Assembly: GCF_011170065.1 (NCBI RefSeq)
Contig: NZ_BLLH01000007.1
Location: 43,101 to 107,100, forward strand
Direction: 5' to 3'
DNA length: 64,000 bases
From: Pseudolactococcus insecticola
GTDB lineage: Bacteria > Bacillota > Bacilli > Lactobacillales > Streptococcaceae
Below the pieces are notes generated by a model that made no database searches, was not told the origin of the DNA, and worked only from the letters and a program-made list of their open reading frames with translations. Below, piece after piece: positions 8,813-18,631 of the stretch (positions are counted from its first letter, which is position 1; each line of letters opens with the position of its first letter). The position numbers were made by a program, and so were the translations under genes.

Positions 8813-9379
8813 ATGGCAAGAAATAAAACAATTTTTAAGGAAGATATTTTAAATGCGGCTGAGCGCTTCATTCTCGAAAAAAGTCCACGTGAACTAACAG
8901 CTCGTGCTTTATCCAAATATATGAAGATTTCAACACAACCTCTATATGCTGAGTTTGAAAATATGGCAGAACTCAAAAATGAGTTATTTTCTCATATTTA
9001 TTACCGTTTGCAAACAGAAGTTTTTAATAAAAAAACACACGATGATCCAATTATCAATTTATCTTTGAATTATATCAATTTTGCTCAGGAAAATCCTAAG
9101 CTGTTTCGAGCCATCTATCTGGAAAAACATGGCGGTGAAGACAACTCCATCAATGAATTTTCTTATAACATTTTTCGTAGTCTCATCAAAGACACGCCAA
9201 GCTATGCAAATTTGCCAGAACAACAGATTAACAGTCTCCTTACTGGCACTTGGATCGTCTCAACCGGCTTTGCAAATCTCATTGCAAGCGATACCATTAA
9301 CCCCAGCCAATCTGAAATCGTCTCATTCCTACAAGATGCCATCCATGATGTTTTAAAGATGCGGATTATTAAGCCTTGA
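8813..9379 (+). CDS. TetR/AcrR family transcriptional regulator
   Basis: Dimeric DNA-binding repressor. Residues about 6-50 form the helix-turn-helix (IFKEDILNAAERFILEKSPRELTARALSKYMKISTQPLYAEFENMAEL, here with the typical recognition helix ending in PLYAEF). The rest is a helical ligand-binding domain. I chose ATG at 8813 because GGAGAG lies just before it and the domain begins there. The gene is divergent from the LacX-like gene, and a palindrome overlaps its own -10, so autoregulation and control of the neighbour are plausible but not shown. No exporter gene adjoins it. Confidence 0.88.
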   Translation: MARNKTIFKEDILNAAERFILEKSPRELTARALSKYMKISTQPLYAEFENMAELKNELFSHIYYRLQTEVFNKKTHDDPIINLSLNYINFAQENPKLFRAIYLEKHGGEDNSINEFSYNIFRSLIKDTPSYANLPEQQINSLLTGTWIVSTGFANLIASDTINPSQSEIVSFLQDAIHDVLKMRIIKP

Positions 9380-9387
9380 TGTCTAAA

Positions 9388-9418
9388 CAAAAGAATCCAA
9401 TTTTGATTGGATTCTTTT
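9388..9418. terminator. Bidirectional terminator
   Basis: AAAGAATCCAA and TTGGATTCTTT form a perfect stem with A and T flanks between the convergent tetR and alpha/beta-hydrolase genes; it overlaps the latter's stop codon. Confidence 0.88.
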
Positions 9419-10706
9419 ATTTTGTAATTCTTAATTTTGAAATACGATATTTTTTTCCGACTTCATAATCTGATGTATTGATTTTTAACATAAACCAAAT
9501 ACCGCCAATGCCAAGCTCAGCAATGCCTTGATCAGAAAAATTGAGACCAATATCCGCTTTTCGACCATTTGTAACGCTAATTTTAACTGGACTATCCGAT
9601 TGAAGTTCGATCTTATCGGCATTTGAGATGGCGCTTTTGAGTACCAAAAATGACGATTTATTTTCTGCAACATCTTGTTTTTTTTCAATAACTAATTGAC
9701 CATTTTCGGCTGAAAATCTAAAATATCGGGTATCAATCGGGTACTCAATATCAAAATCATCAGATAACTTGCCTGTATTTTTGGCAATCTCACCACGATC
9801 AATCTCAAGCAGCGCTTGATTAATCTCGCTATTATAATAAGGAATACTTCCAGCAATCAACTCACCATGTTTCATCTCACTAAAAAGTTTAGCATCTAAG
9901 TCGATAATATCCAGGCGATCGTTGGGAAGCCGTGTCAAATAAGGATAGGTGATGGGCACCTCAGAATTTGTCACAATCGTAATTTTCCGATTTGAGTCAG
10001 TTGCCTTAAAGTAAGGCTTGATGTAGTTAATCAAGTCGGGCTCAATATCATCGCGCAGAAAAAAGCGGTCATCCAAGTTATAGTCATAAACGAGCGAAAC
10101 GATTGGATCTGTCACAACTGCTCTATAGCCACCCACAAAAGCATGTAGAATAGCACCAAAACCGCCGCGACTTGACCCAATCAAAACGACATCATCTATT
10201 GAAAGCGCCAAGTCACGCATCACTTTTTTGATTAGTAAATCCGTTTCTTCGATAAATGTTGGGTAATTTGGCGTATTGAGATACATTGATCCAACTGTCA
10301 TATTACTATCAGCCAGCCTTAAAATATAGGTATTTCGCGCAAACACCGATTCACCAATGTGAAATTCAGCGCCATCAGAAAACATTCTGGTACTAGCTTT
10401 AACGGCCGAAAGGCCAAGTGAATTAAAAATGACAACTAACTTTTTATTAAAAAAATCAATTTCTTTTTTCGGTGGCGTCAGGCGATACTGAATATTGCCA
10501 AAACGTTCATAGCCAAAATCCAAACTCGCTATCTTAGTAAACTGATATTTACCTCTACCAGCATAACCATTTAATGTATAGCCCTTTCTTGCGTAGCCTT
10601 TTAGCTTTTGATAGTTCGTCAGATTATTTTGACGTGTAAACGTCCTCAAACCCTTTTTATCATCAGGAAATGTCTCCCAAAACGAAGCCTCTTGACCTTG
10701 TGTCAC
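9417..10706 (-). CDS. Alpha/beta-hydrolase fold protein, XcbB/CpsF- or Asp2-like
   Basis: A 429-residue soluble protein with a serine-hydrolase elbow, GSSRGGFGA, nucleophile near S179, preceded by a strand VVLIG. The region around it (NTYILRLADS, TDPIVSLVYDY) resembles XcbB/CpsF capsule proteins and, more distantly, Asp2 of accessory Sec loci. The last 100 residues look like a beta-rich domain. GTG at 10706 is taken as the start because AAAGGAG precedes it and it avoids overlap with yhaM; longer in-frame starts inside yhaM exist. It is the last gene behind yhaM. Function is not known; sugar esterase or acetyltransferase activity is a guess. Confidence 0.65.
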   Translation of the reverse strand: MTQGQEASFWETFPDDKKGLRTFTRQNNLTNYQKLKGYARKGYTLNGYAGRGKYQFTKIASLDFGYERFGNIQYRLTPPKKEIDFFNKKLVVIFNSLGLSAVKASTRMFSDGAEFHIGESVFARNTYILRLADSNMTVGSMYLNTPNYPTFIEETDLLIKKVMRDLALSIDDVVLIGSSRGGFGAILHAFVGGYRAVVTDPIVSLVYDYNLDDRFFLRDDIEPDLINYIKPYFKATDSNRKITIVTNSEVPITYPYLTRLPNDRLDIIDLDAKLFSEMKHGELIAGSIPYYNSEINQALLEIDRGEIAKNTGKLSDDFDIEYPIDTRYFRFSAENGQLVIEKKQDVAENKSSFLVLKSAISNADKIELQSDSPVKISVTNGRKADIGLNFSDQGIAELGIGGIWFMLKINTSDYEVGKKYRISKLRITK

Positions 10707-10734
10707 AATATTCTCCTTTCTATCTAAAAATTTC

Positions 10735-11676
10735 TCAAACATTAGGTTTATAAAAATTACGATTATCAAGCGGGAAAATGCGTGGTGTCATTTCGCCCGG
10801 TGCAACCTGATTGAGCGCCGTTTGCATCATCATGACGCTTGCATCCATCATATCAATCTGATGAATGACTTCTGCCTCCATGATTTGCGGTCTAACGGGA
10901 CTACCATAGTCAAGCAAACCGTGGTGAGCTAACAACACATGGCGTAAAAGTGTCACATCTTCTTTGCTATTATCAATCTCGAGCTCACGGACAGCCTCAG
11001 ACACCTCTTCATCAATCAAGACAATGTGACCGATGAGATTTCCACGCAGTGTATAGGTCGTATTTTCAGAGCCCGAAAACTCGATGACTTTTGCCATATC
11101 GTGTAGCAAAATACCCGCTAACATCAGGCTTTCATTGAGCGCTGGATAGACTTCACAGATTTTTTCAGCAAGTTGCGCCATGGTTGCCGTATGATAACTC
11201 AAACCACCTTCAAAGGCATGATGATTCGTTTTAGCTGCTGGGTACTCAAAAAATTCCTTGTCATATTTTTTGAAAATATAGCGAACAATTCGCTGCCAAG
11301 TCGCATTTTCAATCTTGAACATGATTTTTGAGATGTAATCGCGCAAATCCTGCTCATTTGCTGGGGATTTTGGTTTGAAATCTTTCGGATTATTTGGCTC
11401 TGTATTTTCAGGTAGGCGCAGAAAAATTTTATTAACCTGCGGTGTACCTTGGTACAGTTCTTTTGTTGCCCGCATATAGACGACTTTTCCTTTTGTAAAG
11501 GTTTCAACCATATGTTCGTCAGCATCCCAGAGATTTCCTGCGATTTGTCCTGTTCGATCTTGGAAAATCATGGCTAAAAACGGTTTTCCTGCCCGAGTTT
11601 GTCGTAAATCTGCTTGTTTAATCAGGTAGAGCCCTTCAAACGAATCGCCAACCTGTAATTCTTTTAACTGCGTCAT
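10735..11676 (-). CDS. yhaM: 3'-5' exoribonuclease YhaM
   Basis: Single-strand 3'-5' exonuclease of Gram-positive bacteria that takes part in RNA turnover. The N-terminal OB-fold (residues about 12-90, DRTGQIAGNLWDAD) is followed by an HD domain with HHAFEGGLSYHT near 160 and LLHDMAKVIEF near 193-203, then a third conserved HHGLLDYGSP motif. Length 313 is normal. Its start overlaps the end of the yhaN-like gene by 4 nt, matching the yhaO-yhaN-yhaM order of Bacillus. Confidence 0.93.
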   Translation of the reverse strand: MTQLKELQVGDSFEGLYLIKQADLRQTRAGKPFLAMIFQDRTGQIAGNLWDADEHMVETFTKGKVVYMRATKELYQGTPQVNKIFLRLPENTEPNNPKDFKPKSPANEQDLRDYISKIMFKIENATWQRIVRYIFKKYDKEFFEYPAAKTNHHAFEGGLSYHTATMAQLAEKICEVYPALNESLMLAGILLHDMAKVIEFSGSENTTYTLRGNLIGHIVLIDEEVSEAVRELEIDNSKEDVTLLRHVLLAHHGLLDYGSPVRPQIMEAEVIHQIDMMDASVMMMQTALNQVAPGEMTPRIFPLDNRNFYKPNV

Positions 11677-13829
11677 AATGTAATGACTCCTTCATTTTCA
11701 ATAATGAGCGACGGGTCACTCGTGAGTAGGATAACTTGCCGATTTTTCGCAATTTCAGCAAGCAGTTGACCAAAATTTTTCCGACGACTTTTGTCAAAGC
11801 GCAGAAAATTATCATCTAGAAATAGCGGAAAATCAAGTTTTTTTGACTGGATAAATGCCATTCGAAGCGCAAACTGCAGCTGATCACGTGTACCTGTTGA
11901 CAAATCAAGCAACCGCAAATGTTGTTTCTCTTCATTTGACACCCACAGGATGTCCTTATCAAGATATATCTCCTGCCAAGCGCCATTCGTCAGCAAACGC
12001 AAGCTATCGCTTGCACGGCTTAGAATATCTGGCAATGTTTCTGACGAAAGCGCAGCCATTACTTGCTCAGTCAACGTAATCTGCGCTGATTGAGCTGTGA
12101 ACGCTATCAAATAATCTCGTAAACTCTCTTTTTGTCGTGCCAATGCTGCATTCAACCTTAACAGACTGCCATCTGTTTTTTTCTGATTGATGCGGGCTAA
12201 CCTTTGTGAATGCGTGTCAATCAGGCGTGTCAGCTCTGAGCTGCGCTGGATTTTTTCTGACGTTTTTTGATTGAGGCTGACTTGTGCTGCAACTTCATCA
12301 AATGGTTTTGATAAGTCAAAAATGCCTGAGAGCTGCTCTTTGAGTCTTGTTAAACGCTGCATGTCACGCGATTGCTGCACCCATTTTGCCAAAAGTTCTG
12401 GCGCCGTATCAACATCGGGAGTTTCTGCAAAAATCGCCTCATCAAATACCTTTATCTCTGCAAGACGCGCACTATCTACACCCTGATCAAGGCGTGCGAG
12501 CGTTACTTGCAAAGTTTGCGCCTCGTCTTCAAGCTGTGAAATGCCTGCTAACTTTTCTGATAAGCTGTTATTGCCAAGTGCTAACCAATCTGAAAAATAC
12601 TGAAGTTCTGCTTCAAATGCCGTCAGAATTTCCTGACTATCTTCAAGCGCCAACTTCGTTTGACGTGTACTTCTCAGCTGTAAATAGCTCATCACAACGC
12701 CTATAACCATGAAAATCATAGCAACTAACGGATTGACAAAAACTGCTGTTATAAGCATCAGCGCAAAGCTTGCTATCGCTACAAAAAGAAATCTTTTCGG
12801 CGCTTGCATCTGCTTGATTTTTTGCTCTGCAACTAGTGCCTGAGCTGAATCCGACTTGATTTGACGCAGATTTTTTAGCGTTTCTGTCGCTTTCAAAAAA
12901 TCATTTCTAGGTGTTGCAAGTTTTGCAAGCGCCGCTTGATTTTCCGCTATTTTTTGCGTTAAGCTTGTGATTTCACGGGCATAGTCTTCATGCTTATCGT
13001 GATTGTCCCGCAAGCGATCTGCCTCATCATTTGTCAGCATATTACGCGATTCTTTTTGAAGTAACGCACGGTATTCTTGATATTCTGGCAAAAAGCTGAG
13101 TTTTTGCTTGGTGTCAGCTAGTGCCAAATCAAGCTGCTCTTGCTCATCTCTAAGCGTCTCTATCTGCGTTTTCAGCTGATCATTTTCTGAAATAAGTGGC
13201 AGCAAGGCAGACTCTTCTGCTGTTTTTACTGCAATATCTGCCTTTAGCCTGTCAATCTCGCTCAACACTTGGTTAATCGGTTTTTTACTAGCTCGAGTTG
13301 TTGTAAACAGGGCATCGCGCGATTTCGTAAGTGATTGAATCTGGTCAAACAAGATGACTGAGCCTGTTGTCGCGGACAAACGCCATTCGGCATCTAGTTT
13401 TTCCGCATTATAATCCTTGACGGATGCAATCTGCAGATTTTCCTGCGTCACTGAATAAATCTCATCAAAAAGCGTCGCCGTCATCGGTTTGATAAAGGCT
13501 AGCCACTCTGCTTCATTCGTATCTTTTCCATCGATCTGACAAGAAAAACTTGGCTTGCCACTACGCAAAATCTTTAGCCGTTCAATGTCGATCGACTTGC
13601 CGTCATGCGTCAGATTAATCTGACCGCCGTAGGTTTTAACTGCCAACGGATTGAAATTTCGATTACTTGTTGTTGCGTTTTCAAAGCCAAAAAGCATGTA
13701 TTTGATAAAGGCTAAAATCGTCGATTTTCCTGCCTCATTTTCCCCGATAACTATCGTCAGATCTGTTAGATCATAGGTCTTATTGACAAGTTTACCAAAG
13801 CCCTCAATTTTGAGTTGGTTAATTTTCAT
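11673..13829 (-). CDS. yhaN: YhaN-like AAA/SMC-type ATPase
   Basis: SbcC/Rad50-type ATPase expected to pair with the YhaO nuclease in DNA end processing. The N-terminal GENEAGKST Walker A is at residues 29-37; the middle holds long charged coiled-coil stretches with a hydrophobic two-helix patch near residues 345-390 that may enter the membrane; the C-terminus has the LSTGTRDQLQFALRMAF signature and the FPLFLDDNFLRFD Walker B. The start is set at the MKINQLKIEGFGK methionine, where the ATPase fold begins; longer in-frame starts would run deep into yhaO. It overlaps yhaO by 11 nt and yhaM by 4 nt, so the three are coupled. Confidence 0.88.
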   Translation of the reverse strand: MKINQLKIEGFGKLVNKTYDLTDLTIVIGENEAGKSTILAFIKYMLFGFENATTSNRNFNPLAVKTYGGQINLTHDGKSIDIERLKILRSGKPSFSCQIDGKDTNEAEWLAFIKPMTATLFDEIYSVTQENLQIASVKDYNAEKLDAEWRLSATTGSVILFDQIQSLTKSRDALFTTTRASKKPINQVLSEIDRLKADIAVKTAEESALLPLISENDQLKTQIETLRDEQEQLDLALADTKQKLSFLPEYQEYRALLQKESRNMLTNDEADRLRDNHDKHEDYAREITSLTQKIAENQAALAKLATPRNDFLKATETLKNLRQIKSDSAQALVAEQKIKQMQAPKRFLFVAIASFALMLITAVFVNPLVAMIFMVIGVVMSYLQLRSTRQTKLALEDSQEILTAFEAELQYFSDWLALGNNSLSEKLAGISQLEDEAQTLQVTLARLDQGVDSARLAEIKVFDEAIFAETPDVDTAPELLAKWVQQSRDMQRLTRLKEQLSGIFDLSKPFDEVAAQVSLNQKTSEKIQRSSELTRLIDTHSQRLARINQKKTDGSLLRLNAALARQKESLRDYLIAFTAQSAQITLTEQVMAALSSETLPDILSRASDSLRLLTNGAWQEIYLDKDILWVSNEEKQHLRLLDLSTGTRDQLQFALRMAFIQSKKLDFPLFLDDNFLRFDKSRRKNFGQLLAEIAKNRQVILLTSDPSLIIENEGVITL

Positions 13830-14979
13830 CAGAGTTGCCTTCCTCTTTTGAGTCATTTGAATTATCAAAAACAAACTGTTCACTTTCAAAAAGTGCGACT
13901 TGCGCAAGCACATCACTATGAAAATCAGGATCTTCTAAAATCTCCTGCAGGACTTCTTGCCGCGGCAACATCTCAAAAATAGCTGTAAAATCAACTGCTG
14001 GCGCCTGAAAATCAGGCACAACAAGACGAGGTAAATCTGTGTCAGTATTGAGCCGTGCGAGTTTTATCTTGACAATCACATGGTCCTGTCTGAGTTCTTC
14101 AATCAGTTCGTCATTTGCCACAACTTCAGTCAGGGCAGTTGCAATCTTGTCATAATTTTCAAAAATCAAACTGTAAAAAATCTGCTGTGTTGCGTCTAAG
14201 TTTTCTCTGATAAATCGCAAGGCCTGAGACAGGTTCTGACAATCTGATAAATCAAGCATCAACGTCTCAAAATGCACATCTGCCAAGTCATGAAAATCCG
14301 TCTCAAATGTCGTTTTCGTAAGTGTGCCTAGCACAACAAAATTCGTGATTTCTTTTTTTGTCCGCCCTTGCGGTGTCCCTGGATAAATCACACGCTCTGA
14401 TAGTTGACTCGCCAGATGAATATGCCCCAAAGCCCAGTAATCATAGTCTTTTGATAACATATCAGTCAAGCTAGCTGGCGCATATTGGCTCCCTGACATC
14501 TCACCGTGGAAAACGCCAATATGATAGTCACAGGCGAAATTTCTTGCAGGATAGTCACTAACCTTATCCTCAGTGATATGTGGCTGTTCATAGGAAAATC
14601 CTGTGACCATCAGACTTTCACCATTTTTCAGTGTGATCTTGCGACTCTCAACCGTTTCTGACGTGAAAACCGTGACATTTTCAGGGAAATCCACCCAATA
14701 AATCGACTTCCTGTAATAGTCATGATTACCAAACGTCACAACTACCTGAATCTCATATGGCAAAAGCCGTGCCAGCTGATCTATAAAATAAGTCTGCATC
14801 TTGATGCTAGGCTTTGATTGGTGAAAATTATCGCCTGCAAAAATAACCAGCTCTACCTGCTTAGAAATGGCGAAATCAATGATTTTCTCTAAAATTTCAT
14901 AGGGCTGAATCGTCACTTCTTGCACGAGACCTTCAAATTCGCGGTCCAAGTGCAAATCAGCTGTGTGAATAAATTTCAT
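13819..14979 (-). CDS. yhaO: YhaO-like DNA repair exonuclease (SbcD/Mre11 type)
   Basis: Metallophosphoesterase nuclease subunit. The four metal-binding motifs are DLHLD (residues 9-13), GDNFH (about 50), GNHDYYR (about 85) and GHIHLAS (about 195), in the usual order. The C-terminal 170 residues form the capping and ATPase-contact part. Length 386 fits. The ATG overlaps nothing upstream; rpe ends 33 nt away with no terminator, so it may be read with rsgA-rpe. It is expected to act with the YhaN-like ATPase in a complex. Confidence 0.9.
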   Translation of the reverse strand: MKFIHTADLHLDREFEGLVQEVTIQPYEILEKIIDFAISKQVELVIFAGDNFHQSKPSIKMQTYFIDQLARLLPYEIQVVVTFGNHDYYRKSIYWVDFPENVTVFTSETVESRKITLKNGESLMVTGFSYEQPHITEDKVSDYPARNFACDYHIGVFHGEMSGSQYAPASLTDMLSKDYDYWALGHIHLASQLSERVIYPGTPQGRTKKEITNFVVLGTLTKTTFETDFHDLADVHFETLMLDLSDCQNLSQALRFIRENLDATQQIFYSLIFENYDKIATALTEVVANDELIEELRQDHVIVKIKLARLNTDTDLPRLVVPDFQAPAVDFTAIFEMLPRQEVLQEILEDPDFHSDVLAQVALFESEQFVFDNSNDSKEEGNSDEN

Positions 14980-15012
14980 GGCAAACTTTCTAACTACTCA
15001 TTTATACGTTTT

Positions 15013-15675
15013 TTAGGCGAGTTTTTCTCGCAAAGTTGCGATATTTTCTGCCACGTCACCGTTAAAAACATAAGATCCTGCGACAAAGACATCCGCACCC
15101 GCTGCGCGACAGGCAACAATCGTTTCATCATCCACGCCACCGTCGACCTCAATCTCAAAATCTAGGCCTCGGAATTCTCGAATCTCTGCGAGTTCACGCA
15201 CTTTTTCAAGGCACTCAGGCAAGAACTTCTGTCCGCCAAAGCCAGGGTTTACCGTCATGACCAAAACCATATCAACTAGGCCAAGTACATGTTTGATGCT
15301 TGAGACATCGGTGCCAGGATTGATGACAACTGAACTTCTGAGCCCCGCTGCTCTGATTTTTTGCAGGGCGCCATGGATATGCGATGTTGCTTCGACATGG
15401 ATAGATAAGCTGTCAGCACCTGCTTGTGCAAAAGCTGATACGTATTTTTCAGGATTTTCAACCATGAGATGGCAGTCCAGCAAACACTTGGTAGCAGGGC
15501 GAATCGCCTTGACCACATCTGCACCAAAGCTGATATTTTCAACAAAATGACCGTCCATAATATCAACATGGATGTAGTCAGCTCCCGCAGCTTCAAGGCG
15601 CTTGACATCCCGCTCAAAGTTGCCAAAGTCTGCTGACAAGATAGAGGGTGCGATTTTTAACGTATTTGATCTCAT
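15013..15675 (-). CDS. rpe: Ribulose-phosphate 3-epimerase
   Basis: Interconverts ribulose 5-phosphate and xylulose 5-phosphate in the pentose phosphate pathway. TIM-barrel motifs are intact: APSILSADF at residues 9-17, [10 protein letters not shown] at about 37-46, HLMVENP at about 71-77, [10 protein letters not shown] at about 138-147 and VDGGVD near 177. Length 220 is normal. Its ATG overlaps the rsgA stop by 4 nt (ATGA), so it is translationally coupled to rsgA, a common arrangement in Firmicutes. Confidence 0.97.
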   Translation of the reverse strand: MRSNTLKIAPSILSADFGNFERDVKRLEAAGADYIHVDIMDGHFVENISFGADVVKAIRPATKCLLDCHLMVENPEKYVSAFAQAGADSLSIHVEATSHIHGALQKIRAAGLRSSVVINPGTDVSSIKHVLGLVDMVLVMTVNPGFGGQKFLPECLEKVRELAEIREFRGLDFEIEVDGGVDDETIVACRAAGADVFVAGSYVFNGDVAENIATLREKLA

Positions 15676-16562
15676 TTTTTCACGACTTTCTTATAAGTTT
15701 CCCGTTTACCCTGAATTTCCGAAAGAAACAGCAGGTAGTTATCATATCTGGACTGTAAAATCTGACCAGTTTCAACTGCTGGTTTGACGGCACACTTGGG
15801 CTCATGTGTGTGGCTACATTCCCGAAACTTGCAGTCAAATGACGCCTCTAAAATCTCTGGAAAGGCGGCGTTTAGACTAGGTTGATCTGCAACCTCATAG
15901 TCGAGTGAGGAAAATCCTGGAGTGTCTGCTATCAAGCCTTGATTAACCTCAAAAAGCTCCACATGTCGCGTCGTATGCCTGCCACGGCCTAGTTTATCTG
16001 AAATAGCCTGCGTGGCAAGCAACATTTGCGGGGCGATTTTATTGAGCAGTGTTGACTTACCAACACCTGTTTGGCCCATGAAAACTGTGACTTTATCTGG
16101 AAATTCTTTTTGGATTTCCTTGGCATCATTGAAGAAAAAAGGGTAGCCGATTTTTTCATAGTTTGATTTGATCTGCTCAAACTTTGCCAAATCACTCGCG
16201 TCAAGTAAATCGAGTTTTGACAGATATATCAAGGGTGAAATTCCTTTATTTGTCAATAAAACGAGAAATCGATCCAGTAGATTTAAGGAAAATGTTGGCT
16301 CAATCGCAGACATGACAACGACTGCCTGGTCAATATTTGCAATCGGCGGGCGAACTAAAAAATTTTCACGCGCTTTTATAGCAAGTACATAACCTTCTGA
16401 ATTTTCAGCGGCAGAAAACTCTGCAAAGTCCCCAACGATAGGCTTGGTGCCTTTCTTGCGAAAATTTCCCCGTGCCCGCGTCTGATACACTTGCCCGTCA
16501 GACATGTCTTTTATATCATAAAATCCACTCAGGGATTTGAGTATTCTACCAAATTTTATCAT
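15672..16562 (-). CDS. rsgA: Ribosome small subunit maturation GTPase RsgA
   Basis: Circularly permuted GTPase that checks 30S subunit assembly. After an N-terminal OB-fold (ARGNFRKKG near residue 30-38) come G4 (SKLD, 115-118), G1 (GQTGVGKS, 163-170), G3 (DTPG, 213-216) and the zinc knuckle C244, C249, H251, C257. Length 296 is typical. The ATG lies exactly 6 nt downstream of a perfect extended -10 and has no Shine-Dalgarno, so the main mRNA is predicted to be leaderless. It heads the rsgA-rpe unit and perhaps yhaO-yhaN-yhaM behind it. Confidence 0.95.
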   Translation of the reverse strand: MIKFGRILKSLSGFYDIKDMSDGQVYQTRARGNFRKKGTKPIVGDFAEFSAAENSEGYVLAIKARENFLVRPPIANIDQAVVVMSAIEPTFSLNLLDRFLVLLTNKGISPLIYLSKLDLLDASDLAKFEQIKSNYEKIGYPFFFNDAKEIQKEFPDKVTVFMGQTGVGKSTLLNKIAPQMLLATQAISDKLGRGRHTTRHVELFEVNQGLIADTPGFSSLDYEVADQPSLNAAFPEILEASFDCKFRECSHTHEPKCAVKPAVETGQILQSRYDNYLLFLSEIQGKRETYKKVVKK

Positions 16563-16568
16563 AGTCTT

Positions 16569-16600
16569 ATTATATCAAAAAACCGCTTAAAACGGCGGTT
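16569..16600 (-). promoter_or_regulatory. Terminator fused to rsgA promoter
   Basis: The stem AACCGC/GCGGTT with T-tract (16575-16600, minus strand) ends the 3D-protein gene and runs into TGATATAAT (hexamer 16569-16574). The -10 hexamer is followed by AAGACT and then the rsgA ATG. Confidence 0.8.
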
Positions 16601-17698
16601 TTATCCTAATACATTAATCGTGACACTGCGTCTTCCCCAAACAATCGCTTCTTTGGTTGTTTTAAAATGCAGATCGACCTTGTAGCCTTTGATTGCACCA
16701 CCCGTGTCTCCTGCAATGGCAATCCCATATCCTGGCACTTCCACCATTGACCCCAAAGGAATCACGCTCGGATCCACCGCCACACACATGGGATTGACCC
16801 AGAGGTCGATTCCCGTCGCCGTAACATGACCTGGCGTCATACCATCAGCGCCGTCAGATGAGTAACCAGTCGTCGAAACGGTCATGCTCTTACCAGATGT
16901 AGTCGGTGCGTTTGACGTATTATCAGCGGTGCCAGTGTTGCTAGTTTCAGCAAGTGGAACGTCTGCAGTCTTGCTTACAGGCTCAGCCTTTGGCTCTGGC
17001 GTTGCCTCTGCAGCCGCTCTAGCTGCTTCATCTGCTTGGCGTTTTGCTTCAGCCGCTTTTGAGTTTGAAAGCGCCGTAATCTGTGCTTGATTGTCCGCAA
17101 TCTGCGTTTTCAGGGTCGCCATCTGGCTTTGTAAGTCCGCATACTGCGTCTCGTATTTTTCTTGATTGGCCTTGAGCTGCGTTTGCTCAGTTTCTAGCTG
17201 CATTTTCAGCGTTGCCAGATCCGTCTCTGTCTTTGCCAAGGCTGTGACTTTTTCGTTTTGCATCTTGCGGTAGGTCGTGAGACTCGCTACACGTGTGATG
17301 ACTTCTGAGAAATTTTTTGATGAGATGATCAGCGACACAAAATCAGACTGTACGTTATCCACCTGGATGTCGCGCATCTGCTGACCCATAACCGTTTTTC
17401 TTTCTTGCATCTCTTTTTTTGCTGCTGCAATATCAGCTGTGATTTTTGTGATTTTCGCCTGACCAGTGCTCACCGCCTGCTTACTCGCATAAGCCTTTTG
17501 GTAGACTTGATTGACCGACTCAAGCGTTGTATTAAGCGCTGCTTGAATGCCATCTGCCTTGTCTTGAGCTGCCTTGATCTGCGCGTCATAGTTGGTTTTT
17601 GAATCCTCCGCCAACACGCGCTTGACACCTGACGTGCCAAAGATACCCACCGTAAAAATCGCCAAAATAACAGCAAATTTTTTCATTTGCTTTTTCAT
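16601..17698 (-). CDS. Secreted coiled-coil protein with C-terminal 3D domain
   Basis: Probable cell-wall-active exported protein. A signal peptide covers about residues 5-30 (FAVILAIFTVGIFGTSGVKRVLAED). Residues 35-210 are Ala/Gln/Lys-rich coiled coil like those of PcsB/Usp45-type proteins, then an Ala/Glu/Pro linker to about 265. The last 95 residues are a 3D domain: TTGYSSDGAD, the VDPSVIPLGS motif and IAGDTGGAIKGYKVDLHF with its three conserved aspartates. 3D domains occur in peptidoglycan lytic enzymes and Rpf/YocH-like proteins. ATG 17698 lies 8 nt from a TGATAAAAT -10-like element and a second ATG lies 12 nt on, so the exact start is open. Confidence 0.85.
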   Translation of the reverse strand: MKKQMKKFAVILAIFTVGIFGTSGVKRVLAEDSKTNYDAQIKAAQDKADGIQAALNTTLESVNQVYQKAYASKQAVSTGQAKITKITADIAAAKKEMQERKTVMGQQMRDIQVDNVQSDFVSLIISSKNFSEVITRVASLTTYRKMQNEKVTALAKTETDLATLKMQLETEQTQLKANQEKYETQYADLQSQMATLKTQIADNQAQITALSNSKAAEAKRQADEAARAAAEATPEPKAEPVSKTADVPLAETSNTGTADNTSNAPTTSGKSMTVSTTGYSSDGADGMTPGHVTATGIDLWVNPMCVAVDPSVIPLGSMVEVPGYGIAIAGDTGGAIKGYKVDLHFKTTKEAIVWGRRSVTINVLG

Positions 17699-17758
17699 GT
17701 CTTGTCATTTTATCACATAAAATGGTCGTGAAATATTATCATTTCATATCAAATATTG

Positions 17759-18535
17759 CTAAATTGTGACAAATTCGTGCCTACCGTCACGAAAAACGAC
17801 TAATTCTGTCACACCTTGAGTTTTTAGCCATGGTAGCAACTCGTCAAATGCCAGCTGATAGTGTGACAACTTGTGACCATCAGATCCCAGTGTAAACAGG
17901 CTGCCGCCAAGCTTTCTGACGAGTGAAATCGCATAGGCATAGAGCGGTAGATGTCCGTATAAATGCGTCGACTTGGCATTGATTTCAAAAGCAAGCTTGT
18001 GATCAATCATCTTCTGAAAAATCCGCAGCAGCTGTGGTTCATAGTGTTTGAGGTCATCTACGCTCACGTCAAACAGGCGAATCCCGTAGTCAAAATGCGC
18101 AAGTACATCAGCCGGCAGCCGTCCAATCGCATACTCAAGCTCCGCCAGATACCGCGTCATAATCGTATCAAACGGCATATCTGCCACAAACTCATCCAGA
18201 TAGTCAAACTCACCATTGTGATGTACAGACAGGAGCTTGAGGTCATAAGTTTTATCCGATAAATACGCCAGAATCTCGGCTTCTTTTGGTGCATAATAAC
18301 CAATCTCAATGCCTTTCAAAATCCGATTGCCATAACGCTTATTAAGGGCGTTAATCTCAGCTGTATAAGCTGCATAATCAGGCGCATCAGTCTTCCCGTC
18401 TGAAACTGGGTTTGCCACGTCAAAATGCTCTGTCGTCACGACAACTCCCGTCGAATTTTCCAGATAATCTGTAAAATTCGCCTCGGAATCATAAGAAAAA
18501 TGCGTGTGCAAATGCTGATCATAATAGTGTGTCAT
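17759..18535 (-). CDS. PHP-domain phosphatase, histidinol-phosphatase (HisJ) like
   Basis: Metal-dependent phosphoesterase of the PHP family. The first motif DQHLHTHFSYDSEA is at residues 6-19, the EHFD pair near 37, IGYYAPKEAE with its glutamate near 97, LLSVHHNGEFDY near 118 and the final LGSDGHKL motif near 217-224 supply the metal ligands. The 258-residue length matches HisJ. No other his gene adjoins it, so histidinol phosphate as the substrate is uncertain. A GAGGAC ribosome site precedes the ATG. It is monocistronic. Confidence 0.82.
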   Translation of the reverse strand: MTHYYDQHLHTHFSYDSEANFTDYLENSTGVVVTTEHFDVANPVSDGKTDAPDYAAYTAEINALNKRYGNRILKGIEIGYYAPKEAEILAYLSDKTYDLKLLSVHHNGEFDYLDEFVADMPFDTIMTRYLAELEYAIGRLPADVLAHFDYGIRLFDVSVDDLKHYEPQLLRIFQKMIDHKLAFEINAKSTHLYGHLPLYAYAISLVRKLGGSLFTLGSDGHKLSHYQLAFDELLPWLKTQGVTELVVFRDGRHEFVTI

Positions 18536-18588
18536 GTTGTGTCCTCGTTTTTAGAAATGAGCATGAATCGCTCATATTTGTTGGTTTT

Positions 18589-18626
18589 ATTATATCAAAA
18601 AACACCTGAATAATCAGGCATTTTTA
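18589..18626 (-). promoter_or_regulatory. pheT terminator fused to PHP-gene promoter
   Basis: CCTGA-TTAT-TCAGG with a T-tract (18597-18626, minus strand) ends the pheST operon and continues into TGATATAAT (hexamer 18589-18594), the promoter of the PHP gene. Confidence 0.8.
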
Positions 18627-18631
18627 GCTTA

